Below are positions 9,178-20,234 of a DNA stretch of 64,000 nt, piece by piece. Source of the stretch: Fratercula arctica (taxonomy: Eukaryota; Chordata; Aves; Charadriiformes; Alcidae). The position numbers and the translations under genes are program-made. The stretch spans positions 17,358,100-17,422,099 of the forward strand of contig CANTUZ010000025.1 of the NCBI GenBank assembly GCA_947846985.1, in the 5' to 3' direction. Every line of letters begins with the position of its first letter. The stretch's first letter is position 1. The notes under the pieces are model-generated. The model was not told the origin of the DNA. It saw only the letters and a program-made list of their open reading frames with translations, and did no database searches.

Positions 9178-9545
9178 CATGGGAGTACCTAAAAGTGTAA
9201 AAACTGATAACAGACCAGCTTATGTGTCCGCTAAAATACAGGCCTCTTTACAGACATGGGGTATTAAACATGTCACCGGTATTCCTCATTCCCCAACTGG
9301 GCAAGCAATTGTGAAACGTATTCAGCATACCTTAAAAACCATGCTTGATAAACGAAAAAGGGGGAATGCCATAGGTATGACACCTCAAGAGCAATTGTAT
9401 AAGGCAACTTATGCTTTAATTTTTCTAAACATGTCTTTGTCATCCAATGCTTGTTGTGTGCTGTATTTTAGGCTGCTTACAGAAAATATAGTGCAGAAAA
9501 TGATTAATCAAGCTTTTGTTGCAGAAAAAATAAAAAAGGGGGAAT
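9178..9545 (+). pseudogene. ERV A integrase, right half, and polypurine tract
   Basis: Continues the frame interrupted at 2526: second catalytic Asp in VKTDN, then GIPHSPTGQ. The third catalytic position is Lys, not Glu (VKRIQHTLK; Glu in the related copy at 352-771), so the enzyme was already dead by this or an equivalent change. The frame carries on to about 9545 without any env, ending in a purine tract (AATAAAAAAGGGGGA, 9529-9543) that primes plus-strand DNA. The frame downstream of integrase is short and looks like remnants. Confidence 0.78.
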
Positions 9546-9874
9546 TGTGGAGATAGAGAGTAGCATAGGGAATCTGTTTGGCCTTGATGAGACAAAGCTG
9601 TACCCGTGAGAGGCACCTTGAGAGAAAAGATAAGCAAGCGCCAGGAGATATCAGCAAGGAAAGGAATGTGAAAAGCAAAGCTGCTACTCCGCATGAACAG
9701 TCAGAGACGACCAGTTAGAAGACACTGAGAAGCACGTGGCAATCGACCTTCAACCTATCAGCAGGATGCTGCCTGCGCGTGGACAGTACCTGTACCTATA
9801 AAGCTCGGGAAATTGTTGTAATAAAGGTCTTTGGTCCATACCCTACCAGAGTCTGTGAATCAATGCTCCACACA
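9546..9874 (+). repeat. 3' LTR of ERV A
   Basis: Begins TGTGGAGATAGAGAG right after the polypurine tract. It contains a TATA box (CCTATAAAGCTCGG, about 9795-9808) and a polyadenylation signal (GTAATAAAGGTC, about 9818), and ends near CTCCACACA. Immediately after it, B2 gag sequence begins, which suggests ERV A inserted into B2. The matching left side lies outside this window or is lost, so the target duplication cannot be checked. Confidence 0.75.
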
Positions 9875-11340
9875 AGTAGGTTGTCCATCCCACTTCCTCA
9901 TGTCCTCTCTGTGGTCACACAGGTAAAACCACAGGGTGTCTCGTGTTATGTACCCTCTATATCCTCTCTCTTGAGCAGAGAAACGCCTACTCCTAATAGC
10001 TGAGATGCTGGCCCATACAGGTGGGGAGTAGGACATATTCTCTTCAAGTTGCTGGACCTTCCGGGACAGTTTCTCCACAGCTGAGACAAGGGGGGAAGAG
10101 AGGCTTTCATTGAATGGATGGAGTCGGCCAGGCACCTCATCCACTCTTTGTCCTTCTTCACCTTTCCATTCCATCACTGCCAATGACCTGGCATATGATG
10201 ATGGTGTACTCCGTACAAACTTCCGCCACGTGGGCCTTGTGCATTGTATGGGTCATAATAAACCCTCTCCCACACAGGTAATTCCCTTAGGTACTGGATA
10301 CCTCTCCACTTGCTGGTCCACTTGCTTGGGTGACGTACAACATCTTCACTGAAGGGGTACCTCTCCCTCACACCTGACAGGAGTCGCCTTCAGAGGCTGA
10401 GGGCTTGGGTCTTCTTCCCAATCGCTTTGTCAATGCTGCCTTCCCTAGACAGGGATCCCAGCTGCTTGGCTTCCCTACCCTCTAATTCCCAGATACTGGC
10501 CCCATTATCCCAGCATCAGAGCAGCCAGGTGACAATGTGCTCTCCCGGATGGCAGCTGAAATTTTTTCACTCGAGATGGCAGCTGAAATCTTTTCGCATA
10601 TCCCGCAGCTCGCTCAAGGATAGGGATCGGGTAATTATCTCTGGTTCTGCCTCTTCCTCCTGTCCTTGTGATGGCCCTGGTTCATCATCATCCCTTAGTA
10701 AGCGAAGTGATTTCTTTGTCCATTTCTTCTTCTGTATAGGGGCACCTGATACTGGCATGGGATGGTTTTCTGGTTTAGCTGCAGTGCCTGTTACCAGGGT
10801 TTGAGTAGCCACAGTACCTGTTTCAGGGATTGGAGTAGCTGCAGTGTCTGTTGGTCTGGTTTCCATCTCTTTCCCCTGAGAGTGCTGCATAATATCAAGC
10901 AGTGCTTGGTAGATACTGGCCAGGGCCCAGCACAGTGCGGTAAGTTGTGGCTCTCTGGAATAGCCACAGCATTTTCCTTTCAAATATTCTGTCACTTTAT
11001 CAGGGTCCTGAAGTTGTTTAGGAGTGAAGTTTCAGACCATTATAGGTGAGAAGTTCTCTAGGTACCTGCCCATATTCTCCCACATGCCATGCCACCCCTG
11101 ACTGTCCAGCCTCAGAGCAGATCTCTGAGTGGTAGTCTTAAATAGTCGTTTAACCCTAAACAAGACCTGAAACACATTCAGGAGACACAGTAATAGGACC
11201 ATGCTGGTTTGAGCATCCCAAGGATATTCAAAATTCTCAAAAGCTGTTGTATCTGGCCTGAAGGAGAAAAGGGAAGCAAAGGAGTGGGGGAAAGTATCCC
11301 CCCGCCATTTCCACCGTAGATTGGGTTTGATTATTAATAA
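9875..11340 (-). pseudogene. gag: B2: partial ERV-L-like gag, second copy of the B family
   Basis: The - strand matches B1 gag closely from the C-terminal part (near B1 6888) up to the N-terminal hydrophobic region. Frames 11514-11032, 10995-10567, 10371-10174 and 10183-9860 are pieces of it. The two B1 stop positions are CGA here, but B2 has its own frameshifts and stops (for example the LSL-stop near 10398, and a stop in the block before 11037). The Ala/Pro/Thr repeat is contracted to about three units. The initiator end of gag is deleted. The pol side is cut at 9875 by the ERV A LTR. Confidence 0.8.
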
Positions 11341-11700
11341 ATTCCGAGATTCTCCCCCCAGCGGTGGGATGGGGGGAGAATCGGAAGAAAAAGGCAAAAC
11401 TCGTGGATTGAGATAAAGGCAGTTTAACAGACCAGCGAAGGAAAGAGGAAAACGACAACAATAACACTGATAGAGGAATGTACAAAACACAATTAATGTA
11501 CCACCGCTCTCCAACCGGAAGCCCCCAGCCTGCTCCCAAACGGCGATTTCTTGCCGCCCCCCCCCCCCCCGCCTATATACTGGGCATCACAAGGAATCGA
11601 ATACCCGTTTGGCTAGTTTGGGTCAGCGCCCCCCCACCCGGGCTGTGTCCCCTTCCACCTCCTTGTGAAAATTAACCCTATCCCTCCCGGAACCAGGACA
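11341..11700 (-). repeat. B2 5' LTR, U5 end deleted
   Basis: Reads TGTCCTGGTTCCGGGAGG... on the - strand from 11700 and matches the B/E LTR family. The U5 end, primer-binding site and gag start are deleted; LTR meets gag at about 11345-11385. A run of 14 C (11557-11570) corresponds in position to the 17-G run in the E LTR. Confidence 0.75.
11348..11382. repeat. Perfect 12-bp inverted repeat at the B2 deletion junction
   Basis: gattctcccccc (11348-11359) and ggggggagaatc (11371-11382) are exact inverted repeats around an 11-bp loop. They sit exactly where gag joins truncated LTR. Confidence 0.7.
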
Positions 11701-13261
11701 ACACCCTACTTGTAAAAACAAAAAGCCCTAATACCAGATGACAGGTATCATATGATCAGCATTGTTTCTGTGGTTGCAGGTTGAGATCTCACAAATAAGA
11801 CTTTGACTTCAATACAGGATTAGGAGGGGACTGAACATAAGACAAAATATCCCAAAGCAAACCAGTGTTTTTCAGTAACTCTCAGTAATGGAAATATATA
11901 TGATAATGAAATAAATCCTTTAGTAGAATCATACTGACATAGACTACTACAACTCTCCTATGTTGTCCTCCTACAGGAAATTGTAAAATTGAGACAGTTC
12001 TTTGGCTATGTATTTTACCAAATATATACACAAAACACTTTTTGAAATTACACATCACTGAATGCAATTATATGTTGCCTGTGTTCTGTTGCTTATGAAA
12101 AGTAAATTGCAAACAAAAACCAACCACCACCCCTCCCAACTTTTTTATCCTTGTATGGATTTTTTGTATTTAAATGCTGTGTTGAATCTGAATCCTGGTA
12201 GAAGTTATTTGGACTGCCATAGTTGCATATTCAGGATTTTCATGCCCTGACACATACACAGTGGAGTCCTTTCAGAGTTTTGTCATTGACGTTGCATGTA
12301 CCTTTTTTTCCCCATCATCTGGGACTGAGTATGTAAAATTTTAGTGATCCCCCTATTCTCTGATTTTTGTACTAGCTGTACTGTCACACTTTGATCTTCT
12401 ATCAACACAATACTCCTCCTTTCCCTTCATATCAGTAGGTCAGAATTGGTCACATCTCTTGATACTGGCTCATTGCACTGGAGAGGAGATGCAAGCGTCC
12501 TCATGTTTGGTAGCTTTTCCTGGAAAGTGAGGGTGTTCTCAAAAAAAGCAGTTTAGTTATATTGCCATCAGGTAAAATGTTCCATTTTGGACAAATGATA
12601 CTATCTTTGAAACATAGTATCATCCACCTGAGGCTTTCATTGCCTTCTGTTGAAAAGAATAGTGGAAAATTTTGCTAGAAATGCTAAGTAGTATTTTTCA
12701 TAGATAGAATTTTACACAAATTTCAGAAGTTCTTTGCAGCATAAAAATTAACAATAATTGAAACAATGAAAATATAAATTTATGTGCTTGATGAGAAATT
12801 CCAGACAGCATTTTTCTGCCAAATTTAATTTCTGCATGAGATAAAAAGTTCCATTTGAATTCTCCCTTCCTCTGCTATTGCAAAATGTTGTAGTTCTGGA
12901 GTGTATCAATTCTTTACTATATATAAAAAAATCTTAATGCCATCAAAAGAGCAATGTCCTGGGTTTTCGTTAGCTTCAGGGCAGTAGGAGCTGTAATGGG
13001 ATTTGGTCTATTAATTATTTATTTCCTGTTGTGATGTTTTAAATGGTATTTTATTATTTATCATACAAAATTGTTTATAGTATTCTCTAGAAGTAATTTT
13101 GTGCATCTATGCCAAGTAGGGAATGAAGTACAGAGAAAGAAACAGTTTTCAAAATGTTTGCAGAAGTTTCTGTTCTGTGAAACAGGACATCTTGTTCTCT
13201 GTTTTTGGAGAATAGCATTTAATGATAAAAATATGCTTTGTTCTCAGGAATAGTTTTGTAC
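11701..13261. other. AT-rich non-coding stretch
   Basis: No gene, LTR or CR1 sequence recognised. Composition and lack of conserved frames fit intron or intergenic host DNA upstream of the GKAP1 start exon. Confidence 0.5.
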
Positions 13262-13610
13262 TGTGTCTGGCTAAGAGGGAGTTAATTTTCTTCGTAGCAG
13301 CATGCACGGTGCTGTGTTTTGTATTTGTGACTAAAACAGTGTTGAGAACACACCAATGTTTTAGCTATTGCTGAACAGTGTTTATACATCTCAAGGCCTT
13401 TTCTTTTTCTCACTCTGCCCCCCAGCGAATAGGCTGGGGATGCAGAAGAATATGGGAGGGGACACAGCTGGGATAGCTGATCCAAACTGACCAAAGGGAT
13501 ATTCCGTACCATATGACGTTGTGCTCAGAAATAAAAGCTCAGGGAAATGAGGAGGAATGGGGAACACTTGGAGATATGGTGTTTGTCTTCCCAAGTAATT
13601 GTCAGGAAAA
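13262..13610 (+). repeat. ERV-L-type LTR fragment (5' part)
   Basis: Starts TGTGTCTGGCTAAGAGGGAG, followed by the GGGAGGGGACACAGC and CCAAAGGGATATTCC blocks and a TATA-like AAATAAAAGCTCAGG (about 13530). These blocks are typical of common avian ERV-L LTRs. The right half is missing after about 13610. Confidence 0.6.
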
Positions 13611-13639
13611 TTTCACAACTGGCCCATGCTAACCAAGTA

Positions 13640-14105
13640 GAGAGGTTAGGACACAAAGTATAGAATTACGAGAGTCATTCTTTATTCATGTGCATGAGGT
13701 GTCCCATTCAAATTGGGGCACCCCAAATGCGGTTTTACACAGGGTCCTCATACCTTTCAAGCATTCAGGTACAACATGATTTGACCAATCACTACTTAAA
13801 TACACACATACTACTGTTTTGCAAAGCAACTATAATTCTATGGCATCATCATCCATCTGCTTCTTTCTTGATCTAGACATCCCTGGAGTCAGTCTTCCTA
13901 CAGTTACTTATCTATGATGCCAGATAATGGGAGGGTTTCACAGAGGTGTTAGAGGAGCTAGGATGTTGGCATAATCTCGGTAGTCCAGGGGTATCCTTTC
14001 TTCTTCAGGGTGGGGGGCTGTCCTTCTCCTCCTTGCAATGAGCTGGGGTCCTTTAATCATGCTTACTTAAGCATGACTATGCAGTATACAATATAAACTA
14101 TATAT
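13640..14105 (-). repeat. Possible LTR fragment
   Basis: Contains a - strand polyadenylation-like GAATAAAGAATGACTC (about 13678-13693) and a GC-rich block near 13985-14040. Boundaries are not clear; it may be a different repeat. Confidence 0.3.
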
Positions 14106-15131
14106 TGTGGTGGGTTGACTTTGGCTGGACGCCAGGTGCCCACCAAGATGCGCTCTCTCTCCCTCTTCAACTGAAAATACGATGAAGGGTTTGTGGGTCA
14201 AGATAAGGACAGGGAGATCACTCACCAATTACTGGGCAAAACAGACTTGACTTGGGCTAATTAATTTAATTTATTGCCAATTAATAACAGAGTAGGAAAA
14301 TGAGAAATAAAAGCAAATCTTAAAACACCTTCCCCCCTCCCTTCTTCCCGGGCTCAACTTCACTCCCGATTTTCTCTAGGTCCTCCCCTTCGAGCAGCAC
14401 AGGGGGATGGGGAATGGGGGTTGCAGTCTGTTCATCACACGTGTTCTCTGACGCACTTTCCTCCTCACACTCTTCCCCTGTTTCAGCGGAGTCCCTCCCA
14501 CAGGATACAGTTCTTCAAGAACTGTTCCAGCATGGGACCTTTCCACAGGGTGCAGTCCTTCAGAAACAGACTGCTCCAGTGTGGGTCCCCCGTGGGGTCA
14601 CAAGTCCTGCCAGAAGACCAGCTCCAGCGTGTGCTCCTCTCTCCACAGGGTCACAGGTCCTGCCAGGAACCTGCTCCGGCGTGGGCTTCCCATGGGGGTC
14701 AAAGCCTCCTTGGGGCACATCCACCTGCTCCAGTGTGGGGTCCTCCACGGGCTCCACCTCTAACCTCCATGGGCTGCAGGGGAAGAGCCTGCTTCACTAT
14801 GGTCTTCACTATGGGTTGCAGGGGAATCTCTTCTCCAGTGCCTGGAGCACCTCCTCCCCCTCCTTCTTCACTGACCTTGGTGCCTGCATAGTTGTTTCTC
14901 TCACATATTCTCACTCTTCTCTCTTCTGGCTGCTGTTGCGTAGCAGTTTTTTCCCCCCTTCTTAAATATGTTATCACAAAGGTGCTACCACCGTCACTGA
15001 CTGGCTCAACTTTGGCCAGTGGTCTTGGAGCTGGCTGGAACTGGCTCTACTGGATATGGAGGAAGCTTCTAGCATCTTCTCACAGAAGCCACCCCTGCAG
15101 CTTCCCCCACTACCAAAACCTTGCCACACAA
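14106..15131 (-). repeat. Solo LTR with internal GC-rich tandem repeats
   Basis: On the - strand it ends ...GGTCAACCCACCACA (at 14106) and carries the polyadenylation signal CAATAAATTAAATTAATT (about 14261-14278). A related copy lies at 30120-30905 in the same orientation. Between 14500 and 14760 it holds five to six degenerate 45-50-bp units with the core ctgctccagtgtgggt. The units create antisense and sense open frames that are not genes. Confidence 0.7.
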
Positions 15132-15135
15132 ACCC

Positions 15136-15148
15136 AATACACACACAC

Positions 15149-15179
<31 letters not shown>

Positions 15180-15183
15180 AAAA
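15136..15183. repeat. Compound microsatellite (AC)n(AT)n
   Basis: An uninterrupted ACAC..., ACATACAT and then (AT)n run. It lies between the LTR at 14106-15131 and the CR1 3' region. Confidence 0.9.
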
Positions 15184-15621
15184 ATCTTAAGAAAGTTCAT
15201 ACAGTTTCATATTTATAAAGACTAAGCGGTACAATATCTAGGGAAATAAATTTTCCTAATATAACTATTATGCATGCTGAGGCCCTGCTTTTCAGGAAAG
15301 TGGCTAAACACCTGCCTGCCAATGGGAAGTAGTGAGTGAATTCCTTATTTTACTTGACTTGCACGCAGAGCTTTGCTTCACTTAAACTCTCTTTATTTTG
15401 ACCTACAAGTTTTTTACCTTTTGGCCTTCCAATTCTCTCCCTCATTCCAGTGTGGGGGAGGTGAGCCAGAAAGCAACTGGGTGGAAGCTTACCTGCCAGC
15501 CAGGGCCAACCCACCACAAGTCTATATTGCATCTTATAGAATCATAGAATGTGTTGGGTTGGAAGGGACCTTTAAAGGTCATCTAGTCCAACCCCCCTGC
15601 AGTAAGCAGGGACATCTTTAA

Positions 15622-16872
15622 CTAGAGCAGGTTGCTCAGAGCCTCATCAAGCCTGGCCTTGAATGTCTCCAGGGATGGGGCCTCCACCACCTCTCTGGGC
15701 AACCTGTTCCAGTGTCTCACCACCCTCATTGTAAAGAACTTCTTCCTGATGTCTAATATAAACCTACCCTGCTCCAGTTTAAAACCATTACCCCTCATCC
15801 TATCGCTACGTCCCCTTGCAAACAGCCCCTCCCCAGCTTTCTTGTAGGCCCCCTTCAGGTACTGGAAGGCCGCTATAAGGTCTCCCCGGAGCCTTCTCTT
15901 CTCCAGGCTGAACGACCCCAACTCTCTCAGCCTGTCCTCATAGGAGAGGTGCTCCAGCCCTCTGATCATCTTTGCGGCCCTCCTCTGGACTCGCTCCAAC
16001 AGGTCCATGTCCTTCTTGTGCTGAGGACTCCAGAGCTGGATGCAGTACTCCAGGTGGGGTCTCACCAGAGCAGAGTAGAGGGGGAGAATCACCTCTCTGG
16101 ATCTGCTGGCCACTGTTCTTTTGATTCAGCCCAGGATGCAACTGGCCTTCTGGGCTGCAAGCACACATTGTTGGCTCATGTCCAGCTTTTCATCCTCCAG
16201 TACCCCCAAGTCCTTTTCTGCAGGGCTGCTCTCTATCACGTCATCCCCCAGCCTGTATTGATAATGAGGATTCTCCCAACTCAAGTGTAGGACCTTGCAC
16301 TTGGCCTTGTTGAACTTCATGACATTTGCACAGGCCCACCTCTCTAGCTTGTCCAGGTCCCTCTGGATGACATCCTGTCCCTCGAGCATGTCGACCGCAC
16401 CACTCAGCTTGGTGTCATCTGCAAACTTGCTGAGGGTGCACTTGATCCCACTGTCTGTATCATTGATGAAGATGTTGAACAGCACCGGTCCCAGTACGGA
16501 TCCCTGAGGGACACCACTTGTCACCCCTCTCCATCTGGACATCGAGCCATTGACCACTACCCTCTGGATGCGACCATCCAGCCAGTTCCTTATCCACCGA
16601 ACAGTCCACCCTTCAAATCCGCATCTCTCCAACTTAGAGAGAAGGATGTTGTGGGGGACTGTGTCAAAGGCCTTGCAGAAGTCCAGATAGATGATATCCG
16701 TAGCTCTCCCCTTGTCCACTGATGCAGTCACTCCATTGTAGAAAGCCACTAGGTTGGCCAGGCAGGACTTGCCCCTGGTGAAGCCATGCTGGCTGTCTCG
16801 AATCCCCTCCCTGTCCTCCATGTGCCTTAGCATAGCTTCTAGGAGGATCTGTTCCATGATCTTCCCAGGCAC
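15622..16872 (-). pseudogene. CR1-1 ORF2, reverse transcriptase half
   Basis: Two in-frame pieces (16872-16126 and 16113-15622) separated by one stop encode the RT palm and the C-terminal domain. Markers: [22 protein letters not shown] (catalytic Asp), [17 protein letters not shown] (catalytic Asp pair), then the CR1-typical ending [20 protein letters not shown] and [26 protein letters not shown]2 ends 85 bases before the 3' tail. The upstream TGA lies where related copies read Arg (GNYRPVSL). Confidence 0.85.
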
Positions 16873-16997
16873 AGAGGGGAGGCTGACAGGTCAGCAGTTC
16901 CCAGGGTCCTCCTTTCTACCCTTTTTAAAAATGAGTGCGATGGTTCCCTTTTTCCAGTCACCAGGGACTTCATCTGACTGCCATGACCTTTCAAATA

Positions 16998-18650
16998 TCA
17001 TGGAAAGAGTGGCTTGGCAACTACATCAGCCAATTCCCTCAGGACTCTGGGGTGCATCTCATCAGGTCCCATAGACCTGTGTATGTTCAGGTTCCTCAGG
17101 TGGTCATGAACCTTGTCTTCACTTATAGTGGGAGGGACTTTGTCCTGCAGGTTCCCATCTTGCAGTCCTTCAACCCGGGAGGCATGAGGAAAGAGGCTGG
17201 CAGTAAAGACTGAGGCAAAAAAGTTGTTGAGAACCTCAGCCTTCTCCTTGTCTGTTGTTACCAGTTTGCCATTCTTGGTCATCAGGGAGGGCACTCTTTC
17301 TTTGACCTTCCTTTTCTGGTTGACATACCTGTAGAAGCCCTTCTTGTTATTCTTAGCATCCTTTGCCAAGTTCAGCTCCAGCCGTGCCTTGGCCTTCCTG
17401 ACCTCATCCCTACATAACCAGGCAGCATCCCTATACTCTTCCCAGGACACCTGATGCTGCTTGAACTGCCTGTGCAGTTCCTTCTTGCCTTTTAGTTTGA
17501 CCAGCAGGTCCCAACTCAGCCATGCTGGTCTCTTCCCTTTCTTGACTGATTTCTTACACCTGGGGATCGAGAGCTCTTGTGCTCTATGGAAAGCATCCTT
17601 GAAGATCTGCCAGCTCTGTTCTGCCCCCTTGTCCCTGAGGACCATTTCCCAGGGGGTCCTATTGACTAACTCCTTGAAGAGCTGGAGGTTTGCTTTCCTA
17701 AAATTCAGGGTCCTGACTAGGCTCCTCATCTGACACATATCCCTTAGGACTGCGAACTCCACCAACGTGTGGTCACTGCAGCCCAGGCTGCCTCCAATCT
17801 TGACATCCCTGATGAGCTCACTGGCATTGGTGACTATGAGGTCCAGTATCACATCCCTTTGGGTAGGGCTGTCTATTTCCTGTCTTAGGAAGTTATCGTC
17901 AAGGCACTCCAGGAACCTCCTGGACTGTCTACAGCTCGTCATGTTACTTTTCCAGCAGATGTCGGGGTGGTTGAAATCCCCCAGCAGGACGAGAGCCTTC
18001 GAGCGCAATGCCTCCTGCAGCTGGAGGAAGAAGGCTTCATCAGTAGGCTCCCCTTGATCAGGCGGCCTGCAGTAGACACCAACCACAAGGTTCCCCTTGT
18101 TGCCTTGGTCTCTAATTCCTACCCATAAGGTTTTGACTTCCTCTTGGCTGTCCTTTAGGGACATCTCTTCACACTCTATCCCTTCCTTAACATAGAGGGC
18201 AACACCTCTGCCCCTCCTTCCTCGCCTGTCCCTTCTGAACAGCCTGTAGCCATCGATAGCCACACTCCGGTCATCAGATTCGTCCCACCATGTTTCCGTA
18301 ATGGCCACTATGTCGTAGCTTTCCAGCAGCACGGTAGCTTCCAACTCCTCCTGTTTGTTGCCCATGCTGTGTGCATTCGTGTAGAGGCACTTCAGCCAGG
18401 CTGTTGGCTGTGACGCCTTCTTAGAGGAGTACCCCTTGGGGTATTTCTTGGGTGTTTCCCTGCTGACTCCGACTACCTCAGGAGCCCCTGGCTTGTCTCC
18501 ATAAGACTTTGGCTGTGACGTAGCATCCCCAGCATGCCTCAGGGCAACAGGTTGAAGGCCTTTCCTAGCGCCCCGTCCCTCTAACCCTGCTGTGATATCC
18601 CACAGCTTGTCACAGACAAGCCTAATATTATTATTCCACTCCGCCTTCAC
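16998..18650 (-). pseudogene. CR1-1 ORF2, endonuclease half
   Basis: A 550-residue frame with the apurinic-like endonuclease order: YTNAHSMGNKQEELE, AITETWWDES (catalytic Glu), GYRLFRRDRRGRRGRGVALYV, VYCRPPDQGE, LLGDFNHPDICW (GDFN) and GCSDHTLVEF (SDH). It then reads into the linker before RT and ends at [11 protein letters not shown], where two extra bases shift the frame. The same 2-base shift occurs in copies at 28575-28585 and 34310-34325. Confidence 0.85.
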
Positions 18651-18672
18651 ATCTAGTTTAAAGCCTTATCAA

Positions 18673-19745
18673 TCAGCCCCACAATCCCTTGGGCAAAGAC
18701 CCTCTTTCCCCTTTGAGAAAGGTATCTCCCATTTGATGCCAATAAGCCCAGTGCCATGTAGGCCATCCCGTTGTCAAAAAACCCAAAATTGTGGCGGCAA
18801 CACCAGCCACGGAGCCATGTATTAATGGACTGGATGCATCTGTTCCTTCCAGTGTCACTGCCTGCAACTGGAAGGAGTGAGGAGAAAATAACCTGTGCCC
18901 CAAGACTCCTTTACCAACCTTCCCAAGGCCCTGAAGTCCCCTTTGATTGTTCTTGGACTACAGGTCACAGCTTCCTCTCCACCTACATGGAAAATCAGTA
19001 ATGGGTAATAGTCTGAGGACTGTATCAAACTAGGAAGTTTCCTGGTGATATCCCTAACCCAGGCTCCAGGAAGACAGCAGACTTCCCTGTGAGGAGGGTC
19101 TACCCGGCATATTGGACCCTCTGTTCCCCTCAGGAGGGAGTCACCAACAACTACAACCCTTCTTTTCTTCATTGTGGGTGTGGTCATCATACAGGAGGTA
19201 CACCTTTCTGACTGTTGAGACACCTCAGGTGTAGATTGCCCATCATCCACATTCAACTGGCCTTCCTCATCCAGTACCTCATATCTGTTGTTCAGAGGTA
19301 CTGGGGTGGCAGAGGGGGCAAGGAGAGGGTTCGCCCACTGCCCCGACCGTGACCTCGCCTCCATTCACTCCCTTCATTTAGGCTTCTGCCTGACAGAAAC
19401 AGGGTACAGGGGCCTCTTGATCCTGGTTGCTTTCTGCTAGGTGCTCCTGTTTCTGTTTCAAGGAGGGCAGAGCCTGGCTCCACCAGTCTATTTCTTCTTC
19501 AGCCTCCCTAATGCTCCTTAACCTTTTGACTTTCGCAGCTCTGCCACCAGGCTGAGCAGATCATTCACCTGTTCACAATGCACACAGCAGTTCTCATAGC
19601 TGCCTCCCATTGCCAGTGAAAGGCTCCAGCACTCCCTGCAGCCGGTGACCTGGACTGCTGCGTGTCTCTGTGGGAGCTCTGTCTGGGTTCCCGCATCCTT
19701 TCTAGCTGAGGCTGAGCATACAACCTTCTTCCGGGTGGAAGCCAT
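18673..19745 (-). pseudogene. CR1-1 ORF1 (zinc finger, SGNH-esterase-like)
   Basis: Starts at ATG 19745. The N-terminus has a Cys-rich finger (GCRECWSLSL...CCVHCEQV), then an acidic coiled segment. Frame 19364-18855 has an SGNH/GDSL-esterase-like block (VVVVGDSLLRGTE; later LLIFHVGGEE, where functional esterases have GxND). CR1 ORF1 proteins are known to combine a finger with an esterase; they bind element RNA. The frame changes at about 19370-19480 and near 18850, and the catalytic Asn-like position reads Gly, so it is inactive. Confidence 0.7.
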
Positions 19746-20112
19746 AGCTAAGCTCCTTAGCCCCTTCGAGAGTGCCTTTATCGTGGTGCTCTCAGGCTAT
19801 GCCCTAGGCGACACCCACTCACTGCTTGTTTACTCAAGTGCCCAGCGACCTGGTCGCTGCGCTCCTGAAAGGCTTCTTTTATGGGGAGGCAGGGAGGGGA
19901 ATTTACGCCTCGTTCAGATCTGACGCCGGGGGCGCTGGCTCTGCCCCACGCCTCCTCAGCCGTCACCAGCCCCTGGAAATTCCGGGTACCGGCCCGGGCT
20001 GGCTGCTTTTCCAGACTTCGAAAAGCCCCCAAAACGAGTCCCTTGCCGGCCTGTTTTGCCGCGATTCCCTTCCCCAGTACGGACTTACCTGCACTGGAGC
20101 TGGTCTCTTGAC
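19746..20112 (-). promoter_or_regulatory. CR1-1 5' untranslated/promoter region
   Basis: GC-rich (richer than flanks), with CpG-dense motifs such as CCGGGCCGGTACCCGGAA on the - strand. It lies immediately upstream of ORF1. CR1 internal promoters are located here in known elements. Confidence 0.55.
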
Positions 20113-20234
20113 AATAAGTAAAATTAAATTAGCTTTTAAAAATGTTATTTGTAAATTGTGACTATATGAAGGAGGGTTGTGGAATAAAACTGAAAATAAA
20201 TGGAATTCCCAGCTTTTTTGTTTTTAAAATTAGT

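Larger units (their letters stand above)
15537..20112 (-). mobile_element. Nearly full-length CR1 LINE (CR1-1)
   Basis: About 4.6 kb on the - strand, close to the usual 4.5-kb full length. It has a GC-rich 5' region (about 19750-20112), ORF1, ORF2 (endonuclease and RT) and a 3' end with the avian CR1 tail (ATTCTATGATTCTAT, 15537-15555). Most CR1 copies are 5'-truncated, so a copy retaining the 5' region is uncommon. Both ORFs are broken: ORF1 by stops, ORF2 by a frameshift near 16995 and a TGA in the RT near 16890. CR1 moves by target-primed reverse transcription and usually lacks target duplications; none was sought beyond inspection. Confidence 0.85.

Noticed and set aside
14414..14965. 183-codon + frame and overlapping frames
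   Set aside because: Produced by the LTR minisatellite; no start context, no family features, overlaps an LTR.
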